IMG/VR virus record: IMGVR_UViG_3300030233_000111
Span: 1-41,986 of that record
Source: a virus
Direction: 5' to 3' (one strand)
DNA length: 41,986 nucleotides
This document shows, piece after piece, positions 14,599-22,241 of this stretch. The position numbers and the translations under genes are program-made. The notes under the pieces were generated by a model that worked only from the letters and a program-made list of their open reading frames with translations, made no database searches and was not told where the DNA came from. The number at the start of each line of letters is the position of its first letter. Position 1 is the first letter of the stretch.

Positions 14599-14612
14599 TA
14601 TAGTGTACATTA
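14599..14612. promoter_or_regulatory. Operator-like site O1
   Basis: The 14 bases TATAGTGTACATTA match site O2 at 10 of 14 positions and cover the -10 box of the leftward promoter. It is a likely binding site for a phage repressor, possibly one of the XRE proteins at 17986 or 21124. Confidence 0.5.
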
Positions 14613-14630
14613 AAAGTAAACGAAGTTCAA
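14602..14630 (-). promoter_or_regulatory. Leftward early promoter
   Basis: Read on the minus strand: TTGAAC (14630-14625), a 17-base spacer and TACACT (14607-14602). It would drive the accessory operon running left from 14570 through the cassette-like array. Confidence 0.55.
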
Positions 14631-14674
14631 GTATTTTTTGGTAAAAAAATATTTTTTTTAATAAATTAAAAACA

Positions 14675-14703
14675 TTGACACTGTTCAGATTATAGTTTAC
14701 TAT
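14675..14703 (+). promoter_or_regulatory. Rightward early promoter
   Basis: A consensus TTGACA (14675-14680), a 17-base spacer and TACTAT (14698-14703) lie 26 bases before the first rightward gene. It would drive the recombination and replication operon. Confidence 0.65.
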
Positions 14704-14704
14704 A
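14691..14704. promoter_or_regulatory. Operator-like site O2, perfect palindrome
   Basis: TATAGTTTACTATA is a perfect 6-bp inverted repeat around TT and covers the -10 box of the rightward promoter, where bound repressor would block polymerase. O1 shares its ACTATA half. Confidence 0.55.
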
Positions 14705-14728
14705 TGTAGAAACAATTAAGGAGACAAT

Positions 14729-15040
14729 ATGTACCGTACTGGAATGGCACCTTATGAATCTAGAGAAGTTGAAGTCATGCCTGATGAGCTGATCAGGGAT
14801 CTTGAGGGCGAGATTGAATATATTTTTTTGGAAAGATTCCCTCATTCGTACGACCCGGAATATTTGATTTGCGATGATTGCGATTATCTTTACTCCAGCT
14901 CAACTGAGTATGTTTGGGCTCGGCTCCAGAGTAATGGAAAAGTTTATACTCGTCCGGTCGCCTCAGTGCATGAGATCTTTGAAATCTATCAATGCAAAAA
15001 TCAGCCCGAAGGAAACATCGAGCTGATCCCAATTTTTTAA
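14729..15040 (+). CDS. First gene of the rightward early operon
   Basis: A 103-residue acidic protein with a strong AAGGAG site. It contains CDDCDYLYSSS, a possible single zinc knuckle, but a second Cys pair is not evident. Its place as first early gene suggests a takeover or regulatory role. The family is unknown. Confidence 0.55.
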   Translation: MYRTGMAPYESREVEVMPDELIRDLEGEIEYIFLERFPHSYDPEYLICDDCDYLYSSSTEYVWARLQSNGKVYTRPVASVHEIFEIYQCKNQPEGNIELIPIF

Positions 15041-15052
15041 AGGAAATTAACT

Positions 15053-16000
15053 ATGTCAAAAATTGAAGAAAAATTGCCGGTTCTTTTTAGTGGTCAATTT
15101 CAGGCCGACCTAAAAATGTCTTTACCTGATGGATCGAATGTAAAAAAATATATTGCCGGGGTTAAAAACGCAATCATTATGGCGGCAACCAATGGAAATA
15201 CCCTTCTGCTCTCATCCGATCCGAATTCTTTAGCCAACGCAATATTGTCTAGTGCCGCACTGGGTATGCCTATTGACGCTAATGGGCACGGATATCTTGT
15301 CCCTTTCCGCAATAATAAAACCAATAAGGTGATGGCCCAATTTGTGCCTGGCTATAAGGGGTATGTCCGCAAGATTCAAGAGGCCGGGATCATACCGTCT
15401 GTCGGACTGGTTTATGAGGGGGATCATTTCGAGGTTTACGCCGGCACCGAAAACAGGGTCGATCATCGTCCGGATTGGGACGGTGATAATTATGGCCGGC
15501 CGGAAAAAATCAAGGCTGCATACTGCATCATCAATTATCCCAATGGAATGAAAGATGTCGAAATCATGAAGCGTTCTGAAATCGACGACATTAAAAAGTC
15601 TGCCAAGCAGAAGACCATCTGGTCGGCACACTATGGCGAAATGGCAAAAAAAACCGTGCTCAGAAGGGCAGCAAAGTGGGTCCAGGCTGAATCAATGCTA
15701 ACACTGACTCAGTATGACGACATGCAGAGCAGTGGCCGCCTCACTTATATTCAGAAGGGAGACATCATCGACGGCGGTGCAGCGGAGGACAGCTCAGAGG
15801 CAGTCAAAGGAGAAGACCTTAAGGAGGCGTATCAATCCATCGTCAAGCATGTAAACGGGTCAAAAAATCGAGAAGATGAGATGAGGCGCGTAATTGATAT
15901 ATGCGTCAGCAGCTATGGTAAAAAACTCCACGAACTTAATTATGAGCAGCTACTGACGGTAAAGAAATCACTCGGAATCAAAAATGAAGCCAAAGCTTAA
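15053..16000 (+). CDS. recT: RecT-family single-strand annealing recombinase
   Basis: A 315-residue RecT/Red-beta-type protein that anneals complementary DNA strands in phage recombination. Family features include SSAALGMPIDANGHGYLVPF, QFVPGYKGYVRKI, a VYEGDHFEV segment and WSAHYGEMAKKTVLRRAAKW. The C-terminal tail after about residue 240 is variable, as usual. It is paired with the exonuclease gene, which overlaps its end by 17 bases, forming a classic annealase-exonuclease module. Confidence 0.93.
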   Translation: MSKIEEKLPVLFSGQFQADLKMSLPDGSNVKKYIAGVKNAIIMAATNGNTLLLSSDPNSLANAILSSAALGMPIDANGHGYLVPFRNNKTNKVMAQFVPGYKGYVRKIQEAGIIPSVGLVYEGDHFEVYAGTENRVDHRPDWDGDNYGRPEKIKAAYCIINYPNGMKDVEIMKRSEIDDIKKSAKQKTIWSAHYGEMAKKTVLRRAAKWVQAESMLTLTQYDDMQSSGRLTYIQKGDIIDGGAAEDSSEAVKGEDLKEAYQSIVKHVNGSKNREDEMRRVIDICVSSYGKKLHELNYEQLLTVKKSLGIKNEAKA

Positions 16001-16604
16001 AGAGGACGGCTCTTGCTATCTTTTTGGTGGGAAGGAGTATCCGCGCCTGTCATCCGTCCTATCTGTGATCCATGACAAGGGATTGCAGTCGATGATAGAT
16101 GGTATTGGATATGACAATGCTATGCAAAAGTGGAACGATAAGGCCGAGTGGGGGAGCAGAGTTGACGCTCTTTGTAGTCGCCACGCAGAGGGTGGGAATG
16201 TCAATGCCGACCTGGTAAAAGAGCATCAGCCTGAGATATGGCCATCTTTTGAGGCGTTTCTCAACTGGGAGAGTTCCACCGTTTTTGATTATGTCCACAT
16301 TCAGGAGGTTGTTGGATCTGAAAAGGTTGGGGTTTTTGGTACTCCTGACTTTTTGATTCGAGACAATGACGGCAATATGGTCCTGGTGGATTTGAAGACC
16401 ACAGACAAGATTTTTTTTAAGCAAAGAATCCAAGTTGAGTTTTACCGGAGAATGGTTCTTGAGATGTATCCGGACGAAAAAATCAAAAAAGCTATTTTAA
16501 GAATACCTAAAAAAGGAGAATTTAAATATGAACCTTTAGACAACGAAGATCGAGACTGGGCTCTTTTTAGAGCAGCAAACTTTATCTATCAAAATATTTA
16601 TTAG
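15984..16604 (+). CDS. PD-(D/E)XK exonuclease, RecT partner
   Basis: A 206-residue nuclease with the core catalytic pattern GTPDFLI then LVDLKTT (the D...DxK part of PD-(D/E)XK) at about residues 113-137, followed by QVEFYRRM, which resembles the motif seen in RecE/Cas4-like exonucleases. It would resect DNA ends to give single strands for RecT. It is adjacent to and overlaps recT. Confidence 0.82.
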   Translation: MKPKLKEDGSCYLFGGKEYPRLSSVLSVIHDKGLQSMIDGIGYDNAMQKWNDKAEWGSRVDALCSRHAEGGNVNADLVKEHQPEIWPSFEAFLNWESSTVFDYVHIQEVVGSEKVGVFGTPDFLIRDNDGNMVLVDLKTTDKIFFKQRIQVEFYRRMVLEMYPDEKIKKAILRIPKKGEFKYEPLDNEDRDWALFRAANFIYQNIY

Positions 16605-16612
16605 GAGACAAC

Positions 16613-17239
16613 ATGACACTTGACATCAAAGAAATTAAGTCCGAGGGTGAAATTATTCGAGTATCGGATATCGATCCATCTGAGATTCAAAAGCACGAGC
16701 CAAAGAGAGTTCAAATCCTTGAGTGGGCCGATGCTCTTGAAATTAAAGGCGACGAGCAAAATGCGGAAGCTGTGGCGTTTTTGGCAAGTATCAAAAAACT
16801 TGGAAAAGAAGTCAAAGAACATCGGCTATCTATCACCAGGCCAATGGATGAGGCAAAAAAAAAGGTGATGAATCTTTTTGCTCCATTTCTGGACGCTATT
16901 GAGAAGGCAGAAAAGACGGCCAAAAAAAAGATGGTTGACTACCGCCGAGAGGTTGAGGCAGAGAGAAGACGGATAGAAGAGGAAAACGCAAAGAAGCTCA
17001 AGGAAACAGAGTCACACGGGATGGAGGCATTTCCAGAGCTCGAAAAACCAGTGGAGCAACCCAAAACAAAAGGCCAATCTTTCCGGGTTGTGCGAAAGTG
17101 GGAGGTCGGGAACATGGGTAAAATCCCTTCCGATTACTTTGTTCTGGATGAGAAGAAAATCAATGCCGCGGTCAAGGCCGGGATATCGATCCCCGGGATT
17201 CGCACCTGGGAGGATAAGGAGGTCACGATAAGAGCATGA
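16613..17239 (+). CDS. Coiled-coil protein of the recombination operon
   Basis: A 208-residue protein with a long charged central coiled coil (about residues 60-140) and a C-terminal domain with FRVVRKWEVGN, DYFVLDEKKINAAVKAG and PGIRTW. This C-terminal pattern is common in phage proteins beside recT genes. It may assist recombination or DNA-end handling, but its biochemical role is unknown. AGGAG precedes the ATG, and the stop overlaps the next gene. Confidence 0.65.
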   Translation: MTLDIKEIKSEGEIIRVSDIDPSEIQKHEPKRVQILEWADALEIKGDEQNAEAVAFLASIKKLGKEVKEHRLSITRPMDEAKKKVMNLFAPFLDAIEKAEKTAKKKMVDYRREVEAERRRIEEENAKKLKETESHGMEAFPELEKPVEQPKTKGQSFRVVRKWEVGNMGKIPSDYFVLDEKKINAAVKAGISIPGIRTWEDKEVTIRA

Positions 17240-17778
17240 AAAAGGAAAGCGCAAAAATAATTGAGCTCGTAAAAAGGTCTATCCGGTTTGATGATGGGAG
17301 AGTCGATCATAGCCTTGTCTGCAAATATGCCAAAGACGAAAAAATGATCGAAAGCATGAAGCCAGGCCAGACCATGGCCGTCCAGGTCAGCAAGGCCTTT
17401 GGAGAGAATTTTATTCAGACATTTAAAGCAATGCATATCGCAATCAGATTTGCTTTTGAAAATCGTCCAGATGGAGTTCTCGAGGAGAGCCGCGGACAGT
17501 CTCAGCGTCATTTATTTTGGGCTTTCAGGAATTGGGTGAAGCTAAAGATTGGCTGGGTCGACATAGATCGCGTGATGCAAGATGATGGGAGCGTAAAAGA
17601 AAACATGGAGATTCGTCATTTAACAATGGCTGACATCGGAGACATTGAGACGCTTCAGGATCTTTTTGCTCGCGTGATCCCTATTTTATCTGAGTTTGTT
17701 GGGTATTCTGATCCTCTCGATTTTGAGGCAGCACTTGCTCAACAAAAATTAACTCGGGCGGGAGGTAGAGATGATTAA
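17236..17778 (+). CDS. Hypothetical early protein
   Basis: A 180-residue soluble protein with no recognised family. Conserved-looking aromatic stretches (RHLFWAFRNWVKLKIGW) suggest a folded domain. It overlaps both neighbours (ATGA before, 8 bases after), supporting a co-translated operon. Confidence 0.55.
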   Translation: MKKESAKIIELVKRSIRFDDGRVDHSLVCKYAKDEKMIESMKPGQTMAVQVSKAFGENFIQTFKAMHIAIRFAFENRPDGVLEESRGQSQRHLFWAFRNWVKLKIGWVDIDRVMQDDGSVKENMEIRHLTMADIGDIETLQDLFARVIPILSEFVGYSDPLDFEAALAQQKLTRAGGRDD

Positions 17779-17989
17779 GAGAAAACTATCAACAACTGAG
17801 ACTGAGGATGCCGTTGTGGGCTTTCTGATGGGCGCTGAGGCCGTTTCAAAGCAAAATCTGTACTCAAACGCATTAAAACAGAAAATCGCCCGTGAAAACG
17901 GTTTTTCTGTGTATGAGGATTTTGATGCTTATCGGCACCAAAAGAACATAGAGTTTTTTGAAAAATTAATAAAAAGTGAGGAATTATGA
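17771..17989 (+). CDS. Small hypothetical early protein
   Basis: A 72-residue mainly helical protein, overlapped at both ends by its neighbours. It contains EDAVVGFLMGAEAVSKQ. No recognised motif. Confidence 0.5.
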   Translation: MIKRKLSTTETEDAVVGFLMGAEAVSKQNLYSNALKQKIARENGFSVYEDFDAYRHQKNIEFFEKLIKSEEL

Positions 17990-18282
17990 AAAAAAAAGAC
18001 ACAGTGCTTGGGAAAGTACTTAGAGATGCCCGGAAAAGATCGGGAAGGAATAGAAAGTGGATCAGTGAGTTTACTGGTTTATCCCCTACGATGCTCTTTT
18101 ATTACGAGAGCGGCCAGATCTTGCCAAGTAGCGAGTATTATCTTTGCTTGCTGATGGCTGCGTATGAACTTTCTTCTGGCGAAGTGGGTGCCGTAATCGA
18201 TTCCTATTGCACAGAAAAGACCACATTCACTCCGGAAGTAATCAAGAGTCTATTTGCTCAATTTAGGGTAAGCCAAAAATGA
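17986..18282 (+). CDS. XRE-type helix-turn-helix regulator
   Basis: A 98-residue protein with an XRE-like DNA-binding domain at about residues 8-60 (VLRDARKRSG, KWISEFTGLSPTMLFYYESGQ). Such proteins bind short palindromes, and the operators at 14599 and 14691 are candidate targets. It is embedded in the early operon between ATGA overlaps, so it could time the switch from early to late expression. Confidence 0.75.
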   Translation: MKKKDTVLGKVLRDARKRSGRNRKWISEFTGLSPTMLFYYESGQILPSSEYYLCLLMAAYELSSGEVGAVIDSYCTEKTTFTPEVIKSLFAQFRVSQK

Positions 18283-18485
18283 AATTGAATGAAGATTCAG
18301 AAAAGCACTGCGCCCGCTATTCGGATCTGGAATATAAAGCGATCATTCAGGATTTGTCAGACCGGGTCGGATACTTAAGCGAAAGATACGACAAGCTGAT
18401 CGAGTATGTCGAAAAAGTGCATAATGTTGAGGTCCGGCTCAAAAATAGTGAGTTTGAAATGAAAAAAATGAAGGAGAAATTATGA
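18279..18485 (+). CDS. Small coiled-coil protein
   Basis: A 68-residue charged protein predicted to be mostly helical with heptad-like spacing (LEYKAIIQDLSDRVGYL onward). Its stop overlaps the ssb start, indicating coupling. Function unknown. Confidence 0.5.
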   Translation: MKLNEDSEKHCARYSDLEYKAIIQDLSDRVGYLSERYDKLIEYVEKVHNVEVRLKNSEFEMKKMKEKL

Positions 18486-18934
18486 GCTACGATGTGAATC
18501 AAGTAATTATTGTTGGAAGATTGACACAGGACCCGACAGTCTCTCAATCGAGCCAGGGTAAAGTTTTTTGCCGGTTGTCAATTGCCTCAAATCGAGGCAA
18601 AGAAGATGTGAGCTTTTTTAACGCAGTTTGTTTTAACAAAACTGCGGAGTTTGCCGGACAATATCTTAAAAAGGGAGCCCAGGTAGTCTTGTCTGGGAGG
18701 ATAAAGCAAGACCAGTGGGCAGATAAAGAGACCGGGAAAAACAGAAGCAAGATTGTAATTATTGTGCATGACCTCCAGTCTGTCTCATCGCCTCCTGGTC
18801 AGGGGAATCAAGAGGGAGGGTTTTATGGACAGCAGGCTGCACCATCAACTGCTCCGCAGGCGAATCCTTATGGGGATCGGTACCCACCGTCAAGCGGATT
18901 TGGAAATTTTGACGAAAACCAAGATCTCTATTGA
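18482..18934 (+). CDS. ssb: Single-stranded DNA-binding protein
   Basis: A 150-residue OB-fold SSB with NQVIIVGRLTQDP, FCRLSIASNR, FFNAVCFNKTAEF and YLKKGAQVVLSGRIK in about the first 90 residues, followed by a Gly/Pro/Gln-rich linker. It protects single strands in replication and recombination beside RecT. The C-terminus ends in NFDENQDLY, acidic but without the usual D-D-IPF tip that recruits host partners. Confidence 0.92.
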   Translation: MSYDVNQVIIVGRLTQDPTVSQSSQGKVFCRLSIASNRGKEDVSFFNAVCFNKTAEFAGQYLKKGAQVVLSGRIKQDQWADKETGKNRSKIVIIVHDLQSVSSPPGQGNQEGGFYGQQAAPSTAPQANPYGDRYPPSSGFGNFDENQDLY

Positions 18935-18991
18935 CAACCCCGAGCATTTGGTTTAAGCTATTGATTCAACTTACCGCCCAAAGTGAGTTAA

Positions 18992-19020
18992 GCGGGGGTA
19001 GCTCCCCCGCGCCTTTTTTT
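18992..19020 (+). terminator. Strong intrinsic terminator after ssb
   Basis: GCGGGGG/CCCCCGC, a 7-bp GC stem with a 5-base loop, is followed by GCC and a T run. It lies in the 184-base gap between ssb and the replication genes, so it would end the recombination operon or set the level of replication gene expression. Nothing else was seen in this gap. Confidence 0.85.
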
Positions 19021-19118
19021 TACTTTTGGGTGGTCATCAAAATCTGGGCGGTTTCTCAGAAAAACCCCAATCAACTCTCAATCTGACTTGGGATAGATCC
19101 GCCCTCATAGGAGCTTTT

Positions 19119-19415
19119 ATGAGCACGGATAGTTTTGTTCCCAATTTCACCCAAATCCCCAATGTTTTTATTGAGCACATCGTTCCGACTGTTTCTGAAG
19201 AGGCGGTCCGGGTCGGTCTGGTTTTATGCCAAGAAACATACGGCTGGGCCAAAGAAAACAAACAATTTGAAATTGATTTTATCGCAGAAAAGGCGGCGAT
19301 TGATATCCCTCATGCGGCCAATGGTCTTGATGCGCTATATCGAACCGGGTTTGTTATCAAGCTAGACGAAAAATACACTTCTGAAATCAATATGGAATAC
19401 AGGGGGCCACAATGA
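19119..19415 (+). CDS. Short O-like winged-helix replication protein
   Basis: A 98-residue protein. The ATG chosen follows AGGAG; a longer upstream frame starts next to the terminator. It resembles the N-terminal winged helix of phage replication protein O (FTQIPNVFIEHI, then LVLCQETYGWAKEN) and is similar to the start of the next protein. It may be a truncated paralogue that modulates origin binding. Confidence 0.65.
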   Translation: MSTDSFVPNFTQIPNVFIEHIVPTVSEEAVRVGLVLCQETYGWAKENKQFEIDFIAEKAAIDIPHAANGLDALYRTGFVIKLDEKYTSEINMEYRGPQ

Positions 19416-20290
19416 GCGATACTTTTTTAGGATTTACGCAAACGCCGAATGTCGTTTTTGATTATTTTATGTCGGAGTTGACCCCGGCAGAGTTTATGGT
19501 CTTGAGTGCTGTCTGCAGAAAGACTTATGGCTGGCACAAAAAAGATGACTCAATTTCAATATCGCAGTTTATCGACATGACTAAAATGTCAATTAACACG
19601 GTTCGCGCCTCGCTCCGGTCCCTTATCAAGATTGGTGTGGTAGTAAAAACCAAAGATTGCGATAAAAAAAATGCCGCCAGGTACAAAATAAATATTGATT
19701 ATAGGGCACCAGATTTTGATCAGCACACAAAAAACCAATATTCTCAAAGTCAGGATTTGATCCCCAAAACCCAAGATGAGGATCAAGATTTGATCCCCTC
19801 AGAGGATCAAGATTTGATCCCACAAAATAAAGTTTTAAATAAAGTTTTAAATAAACACACGGCTACCGCCGAGGGCGAATCAAATCCAAAAAAAGAACGG
19901 GTACCTCAAATCGAAAAAACCCAGGAATCATCCTGGTCTGCCCTAAGCGAAAAAGAGCCAGACCCTGCAGATGAGTACAAGGCACTGTGGAGAGGTATGC
20001 TTGGCAATAGACTCCTGGTTCCGACAGCAGAAAAAGATAAAAAAATATTTTTTGGCCGGACGTTTGGAAAACAGTCTGATAAACATTGGCAGCAGATCAT
20101 GCGTGACGTGGATATCCGGCAATTTGAGTACATCTGCAACTGGTTAAAATCTGGTGGACACTGGCAGCCGATATTTTATCCGTCCGACTGGTGGAGAATA
20201 GCGGCAGAGTTTAGACATAAGCATGCAAAAAAACAGAACGATAAGGGCAGTTTGGAGTCACTATATCGACACATGGGAATGGCATTTTAA
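19412..20290 (+). CDS. O-like replication initiator
   Basis: A 292-residue protein whose N-terminal domain matches phage replication protein O: FTQTPNVVFDYFMSELTPAEFMVLSAV, then RKTYGWHKKDD and SISQFIDMTKMS. The middle (about residues 115-150) is low-complexity, with QDLIP and NKVL repeats coded by origin iterons, and the C-terminus should contact the helicase loader or helicase. As in lambda, the origin lies within the gene. No phage helicase was found, so host DnaB is probably recruited. Confidence 0.82.
   Translation: MSDTFLGFTQTPNVVFDYFMSELTPAEFMVLSAVCRKTYGWHKKDDSISISQFIDMTKMSINTVRASLRSLIKIGVVVKTKDCDKKNAARYKINIDYRAPDFDQHTKNQYSQSQDLIPKTQDEDQDLIPSEDQDLIPQNKVLNKVLNKHTATAEGESNPKKERVPQIEKTQESSWSALSEKEPDPADEYKALWRGMLGNRLLVPTAEKDKKIFFGRTFGKQSDKHWQQIMRDVDIRQFEYICNWLKSGGHWQPIFYPSDWWRIAAEFRHKHAKKQNDKGSLESLYRHMGMAF
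19752..19852. other. Probable replication origin: iterons plus AT-rich repeats
   Basis: Two dyad iterons, GGATCAAGATTTGATCC with GAG before and CC after, start at 19778 and 19802. A half-copy, AGGATTTGATCCCC, lies at 19752. Immediately downstream, AAAGTTTTAAAT occurs twice in tandem (19829-19852). Initiator sites followed by an easily melted AT block inside the O-type gene is the lambda-type origin layout. Confidence 0.75.
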
Positions 20291-20301
20291 GGGAGTCGGC
20301 A

Positions 20302-20679
20302 ATGAGCATCAGCGAGGAATTGAGAAAAAAAGAGTTTGTTCAGTCGGCACACGGTCTTCTTGCTTACACAAACTGGTTTGGATCTGAGTCCCAAAAAGCC
20401 ACGATGATAAAAGAGTGGTGGTCATCACTTAAAGGATTTAGAAACTCAGAGATATCATTTGCTTTTGACTCTGCCAGGAAGACTCACGAAAGGGTCAATG
20501 GCAATTTTTTATACCGGGAGGCCAGGAGGTGCAGGGAATCCACCAAGACAGTTGTTCCCAAGGAAAATCACCTGGAAGACAAATCAAATGCAGGATCTCG
20601 AGGTGGCCCAGAATACTCAAAATCAATCGAAAAAATAAATGAAATGCTTGACAGGGCCTTCCCTAAGAAAATCGTTTAA
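20302..20679 (+). CDS. Hypothetical protein after the initiator
   Basis: A 125-residue protein with a GGGAG ribosome site. The N-terminal part is helical and aromatic (KATMIKEWWSSLKGF, ISFAFDSARKTHE) and the rest is polar. Its position after the O-like gene suggests a helicase loader or replication accessory role, but no AAA+ or other motif is visible. Confidence 0.5.
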   Translation: MSISEELRKKEFVQSAHGLLAYTNWFGSESQKATMIKEWWSSLKGFRNSEISFAFDSARKTHERVNGNFLYREARRCRESTKTVVPKENHLEDKSNAGSRGGPEYSKSIEKINEMLDRAFPKKIV

Positions 20680-20685
20680 CATAAT

Positions 20686-20714
20686 TTGACACAAAAACGA
20701 AAATAACATATACT
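20686..20714 (+). promoter_or_regulatory. Sigma70-type promoter
   Basis: A perfect TTGACA (20686-20691), a 17-base spacer and TATACT (20709-20714) lie 27 bases before the gene at 20742. It is one of the best promoters in the genome and starts the middle operon. Confidence 0.75.
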
Positions 20715-20741
20715 TTAGGCGTAAACATTTTGGAGATTAGA

Positions 20742-21119
20742 ATGAGTGATGGCGAGTTAGATAAAATCAGGGAAGAGTATCAGATACCCAGAGGCGTTTA
20801 TGACGAAATAATCGCCTTGCTCAGGAAGTCATCGACGATGAGCATGACATCTGGGAAGGTGACTGAAACACTTTACCGGGCCATGGATTCATCTTCTGAG
20901 TGTGGGGAAAAGATATCTCAAAGCGAGTTTGAAAAAATAATTTTCGACTGCTCGACTGCTTTTGAGAGCTTTTGCTCGATGCTGAACGAGATCTTGATTA
21001 AGGCGGCTTTTGACGGTGTGAATCTTGAATCGGGATATGGGGTCGTAAATTTAATCCACAAGCTGGAAAGTCAAAAAAACATCCTTCAGAAAAAATACAC
21101 AAGCCAAACGAGGAAATGA
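20742..21119 (+). CDS. Hypothetical protein under its own promoter
   Basis: A 125-residue helical, acidic protein. The ATG after TGGAG is used in place of one four codons upstream. It precedes an XRE regulator by a few bases, so the pair may form a regulatory unit. No family was recognised. Confidence 0.55.
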   Translation: MSDGELDKIREEYQIPRGVYDEIIALLRKSSTMSMTSGKVTETLYRAMDSSSECGEKISQSEFEKIIFDCSTAFESFCSMLNEILIKAAFDGVNLESGYGVVNLIHKLESQKNILQKKYTSQTRK

Positions 21120-21123
21120 ATCC

Positions 21124-21468
21124 ATGACAACAGAAATTGGGTCAAAATTAAAGTACTGGAGAAGTAAAAAAGGGCTTACCATGCGAGGGCTTTCTCTTTT
21201 ATCTGGGATGAGTTTCTCCTTTATCGGGCGCGTTGAAGTCGGATCAATTTACCCAAATGTAAGATCTACGGCTAAGATCCTTTGGGCCATGAGCACTAAA
21301 GACGACATAGATTACCAGAGAGAGATACCCCGAATTCTGAACATGGTGATGGCTCATTATATCAGCATGGAGCGGAGCAGGTGTGAAAAAAAGGTCAGCA
21401 AGATTGAAAATGATTACCTTGAGGTTATTTCTTTAGGGGATAAAATATTAAAAAAGGGCGGGAAATGA
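21124..21468 (+). CDS. XRE-type transcriptional regulator
   Basis: A 114-residue protein with an N-terminal XRE helix-turn-helix (KLKYWRSKKGLTMRGLSLLSGMSFSFIGRVEVG) and a helical C-terminal part that could dimerise. It is a second candidate to bind the operators in the control region at 14.6 kb. It overlaps the resolvase gene by ATGA. Confidence 0.78.
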   Translation: MTTEIGSKLKYWRSKKGLTMRGLSLLSGMSFSFIGRVEVGSIYPNVRSTAKILWAMSTKDDIDYQREIPRILNMVMAHYISMERSRCEKKVSKIENDYLEVISLGDKILKKGGK

Positions 21469-21998
21469 TTTTCATTGGAATAGACAACGGAACAACCGGG
21501 ACTATAGGCTTCTATCGGAATGGTGTTGGCCAAAACTATAAAATGCCGACAATGCAAAGAGATGGATTCCTCCAAAAAGAAAAAAAAGAGAATCGCATTG
21601 ATTTTTTGTCTCTTTGTGATTTTATAAAAAATAAAACCCAGGGTGTGCCAAAAGAAATGATTTATCTCGCGATAGAGAGGCCATTCCAGGGCGCAAACTC
21701 TTTTACTTCCTCCATCGCAAATAGATCTTTCGAGGCACAAAGAATTGCAGTTGAGTTGTCTGGTTGTGATTGCGCTGTTGTTGCTGCCTCTTATTGGCAA
21801 AAAGATCTTCTCGGTTCCAGCGGGAAAAAATCAAAAGAATGTGCAAGAGAACTGGCTGACTCACTTTTTCCTGAGAGAAAAATAAAAGATCAAGATGGTC
21901 TGCTTATTGCGTATTGGCTTTTTTTGAGGGCGAATCAAATGGGAATCCCTTTTAATAACCACTTCATCAAATCAATTCAGAAACAAATTTTTAGGTAA
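21465..21998 (+). CDS. RuvC-like Holliday-junction resolvase
   Basis: A 177-residue RNase H-fold nuclease. Catalytic acids are expected in GIDNGTTG (residues 5-12), in AIERP at about residue 70, and in the DQDGLLIAYW helix at about 145-154. The motif AASYWQKDLLGSSGKKSKE is typical of phage RuvC-like enzymes. It would resolve recombination or replication branches before packaging. Confidence 0.82.
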   Translation: MIFIGIDNGTTGTIGFYRNGVGQNYKMPTMQRDGFLQKEKKENRIDFLSLCDFIKNKTQGVPKEMIYLAIERPFQGANSFTSSIANRSFEAQRIAVELSGCDCAVVAASYWQKDLLGSSGKKSKECARELADSLFPERKIKDQDGLLIAYWLFLRANQMGIPFNNHFIKSIQKQIFR

Positions 21999-22019
21999 AA
22001 TCAAAAAAAGGAGATACTT

Positions 22020-22241
22020 ATGACAGGCGAGACAAAAGAAAACCGGCTGAGGCGACTGGAGGCAATCGAGGATATCAACAAGGAAATGGAGGAGCTTGAA
22101 GAGAAACGGACCGGCATCAACCGGGAGCTCAAAGAGCTCAAAGAGCGGCGGCATGAGGCGATTCATGCAATTGGTGAGTTCTCCCCGGAGGAGACCGACC
22201 AGGAAAACTTTTTCTCTGAACAAGAAGAATCTAACGATTGA
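22020..22241 (+). CDS. Small coiled-coil protein
   Basis: A 73-residue protein made almost wholly of a charged helix (EDINKEMEELEEKRTGI). AAAGGAG precedes the ATG. Function unknown. Confidence 0.55.
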   Translation: MTGETKENRLRRLEAIEDINKEMEELEEKRTGINRELKELKERRHEAIHAIGEFSPEETDQENFFSEQEESND

